64,000 nucleotides of DNA. Origin: Cohnella rhizoplanae. Its GTDB lineage: Bacteria > Bacillota > Bacilli > Paenibacillales > Paenibacillaceae. The notes under the pieces were generated by a model that worked only from the letters and a program-made list of their open reading frames with translations, did not search any database and was not told the origin of the DNA. The position numbers were made by a program, and so were the translations under genes. The stretch spans positions 62,001 to 126,000 of the forward strand of contig NZ_CAOJCN010000003.1 of the NCBI RefSeq assembly GCF_948329515.1, in the 5' to 3' direction. This document shows, one piece after another, positions 35,326 to 44,617 of the stretch (the first letter of the stretch is position 1; each line of letters opens with the position of its first letter).

Positions 35326-37446
35326 ATGCAGGCAAGCTACGATACGCAATGCCCCTTTTGCAGCGTCCAATGCAAGATGAGGGTGATCGAAGAGAGGCAC
35401 CCGGACCGGCAGCGGCCGACCTACAAGATCGAAGGGCTGCCGAATGCGGCCTCCGAAGGACGACTGTGCGTCAAGGGCATTAACGCGTACCAGCACGCGC
35501 TGAGCCGGGAACGTCTGCTGAGGCCGCTGCTGAAGTCCGGCGGCGTCTTCCGCGAGATCACGTGGGAGGAGGCGCTGGGCGTGCTCGCGGACCGCATCTC
35601 GGACATCCAGGCCGAGCACGGACCGGATGCCGTCGGCGTATACGGCGGCGGGTCGCTGACCAACGAGTCCGCGTACCTGCTCGGCAAGTTCGCGCGCGTA
35701 GCGCTCAAGACGCGTTACGTGGACTACAACGGCCGATTCTGCATGTCCGCGGCGGCGTCCGCGGGCGTCAAGACGTTCGGACTCGACCGGGGGCTGACCA
35801 ATCCGCTGTCCGAGGTCATGCACGCGGAATGCATCGTGCTCGCCGGCACGAACATCGCGGACTGCCAGCCGACGCTGATGCCCTACTTTACCAAGGCCAA
35901 GGAGAACGGCGCCTGCATCGTCGTCATCGATCCGCGCACGACGAAGACGGCGGAGATGGCGGACATTCATCTGAAAGTCAAGCCGGGCACGGATGCGGCG
36001 CTCGCGAACGGTCTCCTGAAGGTCGTGGTCGAAGAGAAGCTGACGAATCCGTCGTTCATCGCGTCGCGCACGAGCGGGTACGAGGACGTGCAGTCCTACG
36101 TGACGTCGCTCGAGCTGACCGACATCGCGGCGCTTACCGGCGTCGACGAGGACGACATTCGCCGCGCTGCGCGCGCCTTCGGGCGCGCGGGCTCGGGCAT
36201 GATCTTCACCGCCCGCGGCGTCGAGCAGCACCGCGACGGCCATATGGCCGTCCGCGCGTTCCTGAATCTGATCCTCGCGACCGGCAAGATCGGCAAGCCG
36301 GGCTGCGGGTACGGCGCCGTGACGGGGCAGGGCAACGGACAGGGCGGCCGGGAGCACGGACAAAAAGCCGACCAGCTGCCCGGCTACCGGCTCATCGAGA
36401 ACCCGGAGGACCGCGCGTACGTCGCCGGCGTATGGGGCATCGACCCGGCCGACCTGCCGGGCAAGGGCGTGTCCGCTTACGAGATGATGGAGCTCGTCCA
36501 CAAGCGAGACATCCGCGCGCTGCTCGTCATGTCCTCGAATCCGGTCGTCTCGAATCCGAACGCGGCTTTCGTGGAGGAGGGCTTGCGCAGCCTCGACTTC
36601 CTCGCCGTGGCGGATATGTTCCTCTCGGAGACCGCGATGATGGCCGATCTTGTGCTCCCCGCGACGGCGTTCCTCGAGAACGAAGGGACGCTGACGAATC
36701 TAGAGGGGCGCGTGCTGCTGAGGGGCGGCGACCGCCCGGCGCCCGGCGAGGCCCGTCATGACTGGCGGCTGCTGTCCGATCTGGCGGCGCGGCTCGGCAA
36801 GGGCGCATATTTTCCTTACACGTCGGCGGAGCAGATCTTCGAGGAGCTGCGGGTCGCGAGCAAGGGCGGCGCGGCCGACTACTACGGCATCACGTACGAG
36901 AGGCTGAGGCGCGAGGGCGGCGTATACTGGCCGTGTCCGGATCCGGAGCAGCCGGGGACGGCGAGATTGTTCGAGCGGAGGTTTGCCCATCCGGACGGCA
37001 GGGCGGCGTTCGCGGTGGCCGTTAACAATGAGCCCGGGGAGAAGGAGGACGCGGATTACCCGCTCGTCATGACGAACGGCCGCATGCTGCCGCACTACCT
37101 GACCGGGGTCCAGACCCGCCGCAGTCCGGCGCTGCTCGCCAGGGAGCTCGAGAATGTCATGGAGATCCATCCGCGGACCGCCGAGCGTCACCGCATCGGG
37201 GACGGCGAGCTCGTGCGAGTCGCTTCGCGCAGGGGGAGCATGATCGTGCGCAGCCGGCTGACGGCCGACATCCGGGAGGACACGGTGTTCGTGCCGATGC
37301 ACTGGGGCGGCGTGCAGAACGTCAACAACGCGACGAATCCCCTGCTGGATCCCTTTTGCAAGATGCCCGACTTCAAAACCTCGGCCGTACGCATCCGGAC
37401 GCTGAACGCGGCGGACCTGGCCCCTCTCGAAGCGCAGGAAGGTTAG
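35326..37446 (+). CDS. nasC: Assimilatory nitrate reductase catalytic subunit NasC (molybdopterin)
   Basis: 706 residues. ATG 35326 is 8 bases after GGGAGG (35312-35317); ATG 35320 is only 2 bases away from it. The N-terminal [4Fe-4S] ligands are CPFCSVQC and LCVKG. The molybdopterin oxidoreductase core follows (GVYGGGSLTNESAYLLGKFAR; NGRFCMSAA with the likely molybdenum-ligand Cys; GKPGCGYGAVTGQGNGQGGREHG) and ends in a molydopterin-binding C-domain (MTNGRMLPHYLTGVQTRRS; MHWGG). It reduces nitrate to nitrite with electrons from NasB. No nitrite reductase (nasDE/nirBD) follows, so that step must be encoded elsewhere. Confidence 0.93.
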   Translation: MQASYDTQCPFCSVQCKMRVIEERHPDRQRPTYKIEGLPNAASEGRLCVKGINAYQHALSRERLLRPLLKSGGVFREITWEEALGVLADRISDIQAEHGPDAVGVYGGGSLTNESAYLLGKFARVALKTRYVDYNGRFCMSAAASAGVKTFGLDRGLTNPLSEVMHAECIVLAGTNIADCQPTLMPYFTKAKENGACIVVIDPRTTKTAEMADIHLKVKPGTDAALANGLLKVVVEEKLTNPSFIASRTSGYEDVQSYVTSLELTDIAALTGVDEDDIRRAARAFGRAGSGMIFTARGVEQHRDGHMAVRAFLNLILATGKIGKPGCGYGAVTGQGNGQGGREHGQKADQLPGYRLIENPEDRAYVAGVWGIDPADLPGKGVSAYEMMELVHKRDIRALLVMSSNPVVSNPNAAFVEEGLRSLDFLAVADMFLSETAMMADLVLPATAFLENEGTLTNLEGRVLLRGGDRPAPGEARHDWRLLSDLAARLGKGAYFPYTSAEQIFEELRVASKGGAADYYGITYERLRREGGVYWPCPDPEQPGTARLFERRFAHPDGRAAFAVAVNNEPGEKEDADYPLVMTNGRMLPHYLTGVQTRRSPALLARELENVMEIHPRTAERHRIGDGELVRVASRRGSMIVRSRLTADIREDTVFVPMHWGGVQNVNNATNPLLDPFCKMPDFKTSAVRIRTLNAADLAPLEAQEG

Positions 37447-37501
37447 GATAGGCTGCCGCAGGGCATACTATGCAAACAGACTCGCGAAGGAGGAATGCCC
37501 G

Positions 37502-37714
37502 ATGAGCGATACGACGGATTATCTGAAATTTGTCGCGGAACGATCGGTCGCCTACCTGAACCTGCCCGCGGACGAACGCCGCGCGCGGCGCAAGAAAAAG
37601 CGCGAGCCCTGGCAGGTCCGCTGGTTCGGACTGCTGCTGCCGCTGGGCCTTCGGATCTGGTGGATGAGCCGCAACAAAGACAAGGAGCCTGCAGCGCCTG
37701 GAAGACAGGGCTGA
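37502..37714 (+). CDS. yqzE: YqzE family small protein
   Basis: 70 residues from ATG 37502 with GGAGGAA upstream. It matches the YqzE pattern: an N-terminal DYLKFVAERSVAYLNLP, a highly basic RRARRKKKREPW stretch, then a short hydrophobic segment RWFGLLLPLGLRIWW. In Bacillus yqzE lies near the comG genes; its function is unknown. Here it follows nasC after 55 bp and may be cotranscribed with it. The terminator that ends the run overlaps its last codons. Confidence 0.8.
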   Translation: MSDTTDYLKFVAERSVAYLNLPADERRARRKKKREPWQVRWFGLLLPLGLRIWWMSRNKDKEPAAPGRQG

Positions 37715-37725
37715 AGGCTCTTTTT
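37685..37725 (+). terminator. Intrinsic terminator after yqzE
   Basis: GAGCCT (37685-37690) pairs with AGGCTC (37715-37720), with GCCTG/CAGG pairing inside, and five T follow (37721-37725). The 5' arm is within the last codons of yqzE. Confidence 0.75.
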
Positions 37726-37733
37726 GCTTGCGG

Positions 37734-38657
37734 TTATGGATAGAAAAGGCCGTCTGCGGACTTGACGAGCGATTCGAGCGGGATGAAGCGGGTTCCGTTC
37801 ATATTGAGCGCGAGATCGAGCCGTCCGCCCTGCCAGCTGTGGTAACCGACGACGGACAGCGCGTAGAGCATCCGGTCGCCCAGCGGCTCGACCACGTAGA
37901 CGAGCGGCGACTTGGCTTCGATCCGCGCGGTCAGCTTGTCCGGCTGCGGCGACAGCGGCGGGTCGCCCAGCAGCCAGGACAGGCGCTCGTACGGATCGCG
38001 CGTCTCGGCGGCGGACATTAGGCGGAGATGGCCAGCCTTAGCTGCGGCAGAGCCGGCGGACACCGCCGGTATCGCGGCTGCCGCCGCCTGCCAATCGGTC
38101 TCACTTCGGACGGGGAGCAGCTCCGCGGTCTTGGCGTCCAGCCAGATCGTCTCTTTCGCGAGCCGCACCTCCCAGGCCGCCAAGAAGGGGTGGTCGTAAT
38201 GCTTAATGGCGCGATAGCCGCCCGAGGACGCCGACGGGATGTACCCGCTCCTGTACAGCGCGCCGCGCAGCGTCGCGACGTCGAACAGCGGCTTGGCGCC
38301 GAGGCCGTACTCGCCGAGGCGGCAGGCGCCGTCGGGCGCCGCATAGAGCACGAGGTAACCGAGCGGCGCGCCCTTGGGGCCGACGACGGTCGCGAGCCAG
38401 CCATGCGTCCCGGGACCGAGCGATTCGATGCGGGGCGAGCCGTCCTGCCAGGCGGCGAAGCCGGGCTTGCCGGACAGCGCGCCGATATGCGTCGCGGCGC
38501 ATCCGGCGATCGCGGCCGCGTCCAGCGGCGCAGGGGCGGCAGCGCTGCGGGCGGCGACCGCGCCGCTCAGGATAGCCAGCAGCAGGAGCATGAGCAGCGG
38601 CTTGACGTAGGCATGGCGGGAAGCGTTCCGGGAAGCATGGCGGGAAGTATGGCGCAT
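37734..38657 (-). CDS. Secreted protein of unknown function
   Basis: 307 residues from ATG 38657, preceded by AAAGGTGA. I do not recognise the family. A basic N-terminal stretch of R-H-x-S/A repeats is followed by a hydrophobic signal or anchor segment (LLMLLLLAILSGAVAA). The rest is a soluble domain, about 270 residues, containing GYLVLYAAPDG, YDHPFLAAWEV and VVEPLGDRMLYALSVVGYHSWQGGRLDLALNM. The N-terminal repeats are encoded by a short direct repeat (GGCGGGAAG-like, 38610-38655), so the true start could be further in. It ends 9 bp beyond the yqzE terminator, convergent with yqzE. Confidence 0.6.
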   Translation of the reverse strand: MRHTSRHASRNASRHAYVKPLLMLLLLAILSGAVAARSAAAPAPLDAAAIAGCAATHIGALSGKPGFAAWQDGSPRIESLGPGTHGWLATVVGPKGAPLGYLVLYAAPDGACRLGEYGLGAKPLFDVATLRGALYRSGYIPSASSGGYRAIKHYDHPFLAAWEVRLAKETIWLDAKTAELLPVRSETDWQAAAAAIPAVSAGSAAAKAGHLRLMSAAETRDPYERLSWLLGDPPLSPQPDKLTARIEAKSPLVYVVEPLGDRMLYALSVVGYHSWQGGRLDLALNMNGTRFIPLESLVKSADGLFYP

Positions 38658-38787
38658 GTTATCGAATCACCTTTGGTTATGGCATGATCGGGCTTGTCCG
38701 TTCATTGTACCGAAGCCGCCCCGCCGATGGTGCCGGATGCTGTCCGGCGCGGCGGGGGGAAGGGCTTCTATTTTTGTCGCATCGCCG

Positions 38788-39696
38788 CTAATGAATGCCG
38801 GGCAGGTGGAACAGGCCGCAGTTCATGACGGATAAAGTCACTCTCGGCCGGTACTGCCAGTCGATCTCCGATTCGCGGTGGGCGAGGCGCTCCCGCAGCG
38901 CTTCTTGCTCCTGGTCGGTCGCGGCGCGCGAGATCATGGGCTCGTAATAAGAGCGGATGCGGCGCAGCTCGTCCTGACGACGGTCCTCCGCCTCCGCGGC
39001 CCAGACGAAGTCGCCGGCCTTCAGCTTGCGTTCGAGCGCGTGCTCGAGCTGGGTCATCGCCTTCTTGAGCGAGAGGCCGTTCGGCAGCAAGTGCACGTTG
39101 GAAGGGAGCTTCGGCGTCAGTCTGCGTCCGCGGAGCCCTTCCAGGAACCGCTCGTCGATATAGCCGGTCGCGAGCGAGATGCCAAGGCCGTACATCTCCT
39201 CGCGCTTCATGTCGCATTCGTAATCAACCTTGAAGTTGACGCCCAGCCAGGCCGTGTACGGGTTGGAGCCGAGCCGGTCGGCGCGTCCGCGCGGAGGCTC
39301 CTCGAACAGGGCTACGCAGCGTCCGCCGCTCTTGACCGCGCCGAAGATCTGGGCGAGCCGGCCCGAGCCGAAGTACAGCTCCTCGCGCAGCACGCGCACG
39401 GGCGCGGCGCCGAAGCCGAGCGCGGACAGGTCCGCGCCGGTTTGCGCTGCAGGCGCGGATTCGGCAGGTGGCTCCGCGTCTTCTTCGTCCAGGCCGAACC
39501 GCCAGCTGAAAGTCAGCGTCTCCGGCTGCGTGCCCGTGCGCTCAACGAAGCTCCAATAGTAAGGGCGGTTGGTCAGCTGCTTGTCGGCTTCCGGCGAGAG
39601 CTTGACCGTGACGCCGCCCTTCGTCTTTTCGACGATGCTGCACCCGGTCGCCTCCAGGTAGGACATGACGAACTTCTCGACTTGTCTGGCGTTCAT
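38788..39696 (-). CDS. yqhG: YqhG family protein
   Basis: 302 residues from ATG 39696; B. subtilis YqhG is about 260. It opens MNARQVEKFVMSYLEATG and contains VKLSPEADKQLTNRPYYWSFVERTG, LTFSW and FFG/YFGSGRL-type blocks recognised from the YqhG family. The extra length here comes from an Ala/Pro/Glu-rich insertion around residues 72-90. The biochemical role is unknown. It lies 3 bp after the stop of the yqhH helicase gene, so the two are almost certainly cotranscribed and may act together, as their conserved pairing in Bacilli suggests. Confidence 0.85.
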   Translation of the reverse strand: MNARQVEKFVMSYLEATGCSIVEKTKGGVTVKLSPEADKQLTNRPYYWSFVERTGTQPETLTFSWRFGLDEEDAEPPAESAPAAQTGADLSALGFGAAPVRVLREELYFGSGRLAQIFGAVKSGGRCVALFEEPPRGRADRLGSNPYTAWLGVNFKVDYECDMKREEMYGLGISLATGYIDERFLEGLRGRRLTPKLPSNVHLLPNGLSLKKAMTQLEHALERKLKAGDFVWAAEAEDRRQDELRRIRSYYEPMISRAATDQEQEALRERLAHRESEIDWQYRPRVTLSVMNCGLFHLPGIH

Positions 39697-39699
39697 GCG

Positions 39700-41673
39700 T
39701 TACGCCTCCTCTTCGACCTGCGCCTTGGTGCGCAGCAGCGAATCTCCGAGCCCGTCGATGCGGCTGCGCAGTTCGCGCTCGTCCTTGGCGTCCAGCAGCA
39801 TCTTGGCGAGGCGCTTCTCGAGCGATTCCTCGCGCTCCATCCGCTCCACGATCTCGTCTAGCTCGCCGATGACCGTCTCGAACATATTGATTTTCTCGTG
39901 CAGCAGATGCACGATATGCTCCTCGATCGTCCCGTAGGTGCACAGGTTGTAAATCTTCACGTCCTCGGTCTGGCCGAGCCGGTGCACCCGTCCGATCCGC
40001 TGCTCGACGCGCATCGGGTTCCAGGGAAGATCGAAGTTGATGATGTGGTGGCAGAACTGCAGGTTGATGCCTTCGCCGCCGGCCTCGGTCGCGACCATCA
40101 CCTGCGCGCGCCTGCGGAACAGGTCCATCATCCAGTCCTTTTTGCCCCGGTTCATGCCCCCGCGGTAAGGAACGGCCGTCAGGCCGTGCTCCTGGAAAAA
40201 GCGGAGCAGATAATCTTGCGTCTGGCGGTATTCGGTGAAAACGATCACCTTGTCCCCGATCTCGTCGATCAGCTTCATGGTAGCTTCCGCCTTGGTGTTC
40301 GACTTGACCTGGCGGATGAACTCGACGAGCTCCCAGATTTTCTGCCGGCGCGGCGAATCCTCCGGGGCCTTCTTGAACAGGTTGATAAGCGTCAGAAACA
40401 CGGCATCCCGGCTCGAGCAAACCTCGCGCTGCAGCGTGACGAGCGACAGCATGCTGGACATGTCGACGCCTTCGACGGTCGCGTTCTCGCGGACGTAGCG
40501 AGTGACGGCCTCGTACAGCGCCTGTTCCTCCGGCGACAGGGTGAGCGGGACGTTCGCCACGAAGCGCCTGGTGAACTCGACGCCGCCGTCGGTGCGCCGG
40601 TTGCGGATCATGACCTGCCCGAGGGCCTCCTGCAGCTTGTCCTCGTTCTTGGCGATGCGCTTGCCTGCGACGTAGTTGGCGGAAAAGTCGCCTTCGCCGC
40701 CGAGCTGGCCGGGCTTGAGCAGCGTGATCAGGTTGTACAGCTCGTTCATGTCGTTCTGCACGGGCGTCGCTGTCAGCAGCAGGCAGTATTTTTTGCGGAT
40801 GTCGCTGACGAACTGGTAATTGCCCGTCTTCTTGTTCTTGAGCTTGTGCGCTTCGTCGATGATGAGCATGTCGTACTCGGTATCGAGCAGCAGCTCGCGG
40901 TGCGGCTCGCGCTTGGCCGTGTCGATCGAGGCGACGACGATATCGTTGTTCCAGTGGTACGCCTTCTTCTGCGCGACCGCCGGGATGCCGAACTTGGCGC
41001 TCAGCTCGCGGACCCATTGCAGCACCAGGGAGGCGGGCACGAGGATCAGCGTGCGCTTGACGAGTCCGCGGACGATGTATTCCTTAAGAATCAGTCCGGC
41101 CTCGATCGTCTTGCCCAGCCCGACCTCGTCGGCCAGGATCGCCCTGCCGCGCATCTCGTGCAGCACGCGCCGCGCCGTCTCCTCCTGATGGGGGAGCGGC
41201 GTGAGGCCCGGCAGCACCCGCATGCACTGGAGCTCGTGGAAGTCCGTCACCAGCTGCGCTTCCTCGGCTTCCCAGGACATCTTGTACAGCGTCCAATCGT
41301 CCCAAGGCCCGCCGCGTTCCGATCTGCGCTCGAGCTCCTCGAAGGCGGAGCGGTCGACGTGCAGGTCGACGAGCGGGTGAAGCTTGCGGACGGCGCGGGG
41401 CGAACCGGCGTCCGGAGCCGGCGCGCCGGGGGAAGACGCGGCGTCCGGCGTTGCAGTCGGGGCATGCGGCGTGTGCTCGACCTGTTCGCCGGCGTCGTAG
41501 CCGAAGCCGGAGCTTGAGCCCGGAGACAGCTTAATCTCGGCCTCGGAGCCGTGCGGATGATGGAATGGGGGGCGCAGACGCTTCTCCTCCTCTAGGCGTT
41601 CTATCCTTCTAGTATGAGCAAGCGCGCCGTTTTCATAACATGCGGGCCGCGCGAATCGCGCTGCGCGGGACAT
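39700..41673 (-). CDS. yqhH: SNF2-type DEAD/DEAH helicase, YqhH
   Basis: 657 residues if started at ATG 41673. The helicase core has ILADEVGLGKTIEAGLILKEY (Walker A region), LIIDEAHKLKN (DEAH), LLLTATPVQND, and the C-terminal half VIVFTEYRQTQDYLLRFF, ATEAGGEGINLQFCHHIINFDLPWNP and RIGRVHRLGQT. These are SNF2/RapA-like motifs; the natural target is unknown. The N-terminal ~100 residues before the core are not conserved in the B. subtilis protein as recalled. A strong AGAGGAGGAG lies at 41583-41592 with no ATG/GTG/TTG after it; a CTG at 41577 has ideal spacing, so the true start may be there. Followed at 3 bp by yqhG. Confidence 0.83.
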   Translation of the reverse strand: MSRAARFARPACYENGALAHTRRIERLEEEKRLRPPFHHPHGSEAEIKLSPGSSSGFGYDAGEQVEHTPHAPTATPDAASSPGAPAPDAGSPRAVRKLHPLVDLHVDRSAFEELERRSERGGPWDDWTLYKMSWEAEEAQLVTDFHELQCMRVLPGLTPLPHQEETARRVLHEMRGRAILADEVGLGKTIEAGLILKEYIVRGLVKRTLILVPASLVLQWVRELSAKFGIPAVAQKKAYHWNNDIVVASIDTAKREPHRELLLDTEYDMLIIDEAHKLKNKKTGNYQFVSDIRKKYCLLLTATPVQNDMNELYNLITLLKPGQLGGEGDFSANYVAGKRIAKNEDKLQEALGQVMIRNRRTDGGVEFTRRFVANVPLTLSPEEQALYEAVTRYVRENATVEGVDMSSMLSLVTLQREVCSSRDAVFLTLINLFKKAPEDSPRRQKIWELVEFIRQVKSNTKAEATMKLIDEIGDKVIVFTEYRQTQDYLLRFFQEHGLTAVPYRGGMNRGKKDWMMDLFRRRAQVMVATEAGGEGINLQFCHHIINFDLPWNPMRVEQRIGRVHRLGQTEDVKIYNLCTYGTIEEHIVHLLHEKINMFETVIGELDEIVERMEREESLEKRLAKMLLDAKDERELRSRIDGLGDSLLRTKAQVEEEA

Positions 41674-41752
41674 CCGTGCCGGGTGCACGAATATTTTGGG
41701 ACAAATGTCGCAAATGCCGTCCGAGCCTCTCGAATATCTACATTTCGTAGCG

Positions 41753-41782
41753 TATAATGGGTAAAGTCGCAATATATTGGGT
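41753..41782 (+). promoter_or_regulatory. nrdJ promoter -10 and NrdR-box-like site
   Basis: TATAAT (41753-41758) precedes CAATATATTG (41770-41779), the core of the NrdR consensus acaCwAtATaTwGtgt. The site would lie at the transcript start and block nrdJ expression. A clear second NrdR box was not found, and no convincing -35 is seen. Confidence 0.5.
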
Positions 41783-41802
41783 CCTATGAGGAGAGTGGCG
41801 AA

Positions 41803-44445
41803 GTGAGCGTCCAATTGGAAAACGGCGGGGCGAACAAGGCCGCGGGCCGTCGTCTAGAAGGCTTGAGCGAGAAAATTTTCCTCGACCGATACGCGTGGAA
41901 AAACGCGGATACGAACGCGGTCAAGGTTGGAGATACGGTACTGGCGCTGACGAAGGACGATCCGAAGTTTCCGGCCAAGGAAGTCGGAGAGGTCGTCGCC
42001 CGGGACGGCAAGCGAGTGACGGTGCGTACGCGCGCCGGCGAGCTGGTCGAGACGTCGCCCGAGAAATTGACGCTGACGATCGAAAAGTCGCCGGAGGAGA
42101 TGTGGGATCGTCTGGCCGGCGCGATGGCCTCGATCGAGGCGCCGGAACGCCAGGAGATCTGGCGCGAGCGGTTCCGGTGGCTGCTGGACGACTGGAAGCT
42201 CGTGCCGGGCGGACGGATCGCGGCGGGCGCGGGCGCCAGCGACGAGCTGACGCTGTTCAACTGCTACGTCATCCCGTCGCCCAAGGACAGCCGGGGCGGC
42301 ATCATGGAGACGCTGAGCGAGATGACGGAGATCATGTCGCGCGGCGGCGGCGTCGGGATCAATCTGTCGTCGCTGCGCCCGCGCCGGTCGATCGTGCGCG
42401 GCGTGAACGGCTCCTCGAGCGGCGCCGTGTCGTGGGGCGGCCTGTTCAGCTATACGACCGGACTGATCGAGCAGGGCGGCAGCCGCAGAGGCGCGCTGAT
42501 GCTGATGATCAACGACTGGCATCCGGACGTGGTCGACTTCATCACGGTCAAGCAGACGATGGGCCAAGTGACCAACGCCAACCTGTCGGTGTGCGTGAGC
42601 AACGCCTTCATGAAGGCGGTCAAGGAAGACGCGGACTGGGAGCTCGTATTCCCCGACACGTCCGACGCCGAGTACGACGCGCTGTGGGACGGCGATCTGG
42701 ACAAGTGGCGGTCCCTGGGCAAGAATGTCATTCCTTACCGCACCGTCCGCGCGCGCGAGGTGTGGCGCACGATAATCGAGTCGGCCTGGAAGTCGGCGGA
42801 GCCGGGCGTCGTATTCATGGAATACTACAATCAAATGTCGAACAGCTGGTACTTCAACCCGATCATCTGCACCAATCCGTGCGGCGAGCAGGGCCTGCCC
42901 GCATGGGGCGTCTGCAACCTGTCGGCGGTCAACCTGTCCCGCTTCTACGACGAGGAGAAGCATGACGTGGCATGGGAAGAGCTCGGCCGGGTCGTCCGGT
43001 ACTCGACGCGCTTCCTGGACAATGTCATCGACAAGACGCCGTATCACTTCCCGGAGAACGAAGCGAACCAGAAGCTCGAGCGGCGCGTCGGTCTGGGCTC
43101 GATGGGCCTCGCCGAACTGATGATCCGCCTAGAGGTCCGTTACGGAAGCCCGGAGAGTCTGGAATTCCTCGACAAGCTGTACGGCTTCATGGCGAAGGAA
43201 GCGTACCTGGCATCGACGGAGATCGCCGCGGAGAAGGGCGCGTTCCCGGCATTCGACGCGGAGCCGTTCCTGCAGAGCGGCTTCATGAAAAACATGACGG
43301 AAGCTTACCCTGAGGTCGGCGAGGCCGTGCGCGAACGCGGCATCCGCAACGTCACGGTGCTGACCCAGGCGCCGACGGGCTCGACGGGCACGATGGTCGG
43401 CACCTCGACGGGCATCGAGCCGTACTTCGCGTTCGAGTTCTTCCGCCAGAGCCGGCTCGGCTACGACAAGCAGCTCGTGCCGATCGCGCAGGAATGGCAG
43501 GACGCGCATCCGGGCGAGCAGCTGCCGCCTTGGTTCGTGACGGCGATGGACCTGTCGGCCAAGGATCACATCCGCGCGCAGGCCGCGATCCAGCGCTGGG
43601 TGGACAGCTCGATCTCCAAGACGGCCAATTGTCCGGCGGACTTCACGGTCGAGGAGACCGCCGAGCTGTACGAGATGGCGTTCGATCTGGGCTGCAAGGG
43701 CGTCACGATCTATCGCGACGGCAGCCGCGACGTGCAGGTGCTGAGCACGGCGAAGGACGAGAAGAAAGAAGAGAAGAAGGACGAGGCGGCGCCGATCGCC
43801 GAAGCCGTAGCGGCGGTGCAAGCCGTATTGCCGGAGACGGCGGCGGCACCGGTCGTGCCGGCGGTCCAAGCTCAAGCGCCGGCGGATAAAGCTTATAAGA
43901 GCCGGCCGAAGATTCTGCGGGGCGCGACGTACAAGTTCAACACGCCGTTCGGCATGGCCTACATCACGGTCAACGACCTCGACGGCACGCCGGGCGAGAT
44001 CTTCCTGAACGTGGGCAAGGCGGGCTCCGACGTGTTCGCGATGGCCGAAGCGCTGGGCCGCGTGTGCTCGCTGTTCCTGCGGTACGGCGACCACGGCGAC
44101 AAGGTGCAGCTGCTCGTCAAGCACCTGAAGGGCATCGGCGGCTCCGGCGCCGTCGGCTTCGGGCCGAACCGCGTCGAGTCGATCGCCGACGCCGTCGCCA
44201 AGGCGCTCGAGCTGCACGCCGGCATGCTCGCCGAGGAAGCGGCGGCTTCCGAGATTGATGACGCCGGCACAGAAGGCGCTGCCGGCTCGATCGCCGCGAC
44301 CGCCATTCCCGCGCCGGCGGCCTACGGCCATGGCAAGTCGGGCCACACCTCGACGGACCTGTGCCCGTCCTGCGGCTCGGCGTCGCTGATCAACGTCGAG
44401 GGCTGCAAGACTTGCACGAACTGCGGATACAGCAAGTGCAGCTAA
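41803..44445 (+). CDS. nrdJ: Adenosylcobalamin-dependent ribonucleoside-diphosphate reductase (class II)
   Basis: 880 residues from GTG 41803, preceded by GAGGAGAG. The class II core contains FNCYVIPSP, MSRGGGVGINLSSLRPR, NPCGEQGLPAWGVCNLSAVNL (active-site Cys and Glu) and TGSTGTMVGTSTGIEP. After an Ala/Glu/Lys linker (about 650-700) comes a TSCPD domain (ATYKFNTPFGMAYITVNDLDG; VGKAGSDVFAMAEALGR; GIGGSGAVGFGPN), and the protein ends in a CxxC zinc ribbon (LCPSCGSA, CKTCTNCGYSKC) that also carries the C-terminal redox cysteines. It makes deoxyribonucleotides with a B12 cofactor and no oxygen requirement. A NrdR-like site covers the promoter. Confidence 0.96.
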   Translation: MSVQLENGGANKAAGRRLEGLSEKIFLDRYAWKNADTNAVKVGDTVLALTKDDPKFPAKEVGEVVARDGKRVTVRTRAGELVETSPEKLTLTIEKSPEEMWDRLAGAMASIEAPERQEIWRERFRWLLDDWKLVPGGRIAAGAGASDELTLFNCYVIPSPKDSRGGIMETLSEMTEIMSRGGGVGINLSSLRPRRSIVRGVNGSSSGAVSWGGLFSYTTGLIEQGGSRRGALMLMINDWHPDVVDFITVKQTMGQVTNANLSVCVSNAFMKAVKEDADWELVFPDTSDAEYDALWDGDLDKWRSLGKNVIPYRTVRAREVWRTIIESAWKSAEPGVVFMEYYNQMSNSWYFNPIICTNPCGEQGLPAWGVCNLSAVNLSRFYDEEKHDVAWEELGRVVRYSTRFLDNVIDKTPYHFPENEANQKLERRVGLGSMGLAELMIRLEVRYGSPESLEFLDKLYGFMAKEAYLASTEIAAEKGAFPAFDAEPFLQSGFMKNMTEAYPEVGEAVRERGIRNVTVLTQAPTGSTGTMVGTSTGIEPYFAFEFFRQSRLGYDKQLVPIAQEWQDAHPGEQLPPWFVTAMDLSAKDHIRAQAAIQRWVDSSISKTANCPADFTVEETAELYEMAFDLGCKGVTIYRDGSRDVQVLSTAKDEKKEEKKDEAAPIAEAVAAVQAVLPETAAAPVVPAVQAQAPADKAYKSRPKILRGATYKFNTPFGMAYITVNDLDGTPGEIFLNVGKAGSDVFAMAEALGRVCSLFLRYGDHGDKVQLLVKHLKGIGGSGAVGFGPNRVESIADAVAKALELHAGMLAEEAAASEIDDAGTEGAAGSIAATAIPAPAAYGHGKSGHTSTDLCPSCGSASLINVEGCKTCTNCGYSKCS

Positions 44446-44505
44446 GATGAAGCTGCTATACAAGGCAATGTGCACACAGAGAGAGTATAGAGTACCAAAG
44501 TTCTG

Positions 44506-44543
44506 AAAAAATCGCGTTATCCAATGTGGATAACGCGATTTTT
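44506..44543. terminator. Bidirectional intrinsic terminator
   Basis: AAATCGCGTTATCC pairs perfectly with GGATAACGCGATTT over an AATGT loop, with A-run on the left and T-run on the right. It can end nrdJ transcripts rightward and the AraC gene (44618) leftward. Confidence 0.95.
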
Positions 44544-44617
44544 ATGTCCAACGATTTAGCTTCCCAGTTGACTAAAGCACGCGTTTACTTCCCGAACGCG
44601 CTTGGACAGCGTATAGG

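Noticed and set aside
41725..41745. Second NrdR box (GAATATCT, around 41732)
   Set aside because: Only a partial match, and the spacing of about 39 bp to the good box does not fit the usual tandem arrangement.
41580..41802. Cobalamin riboswitch upstream of nrdJ
   Set aside because: The promoter-proximal gap is too short and no B12-box-like sequence was found; a NrdR-like site is present instead.
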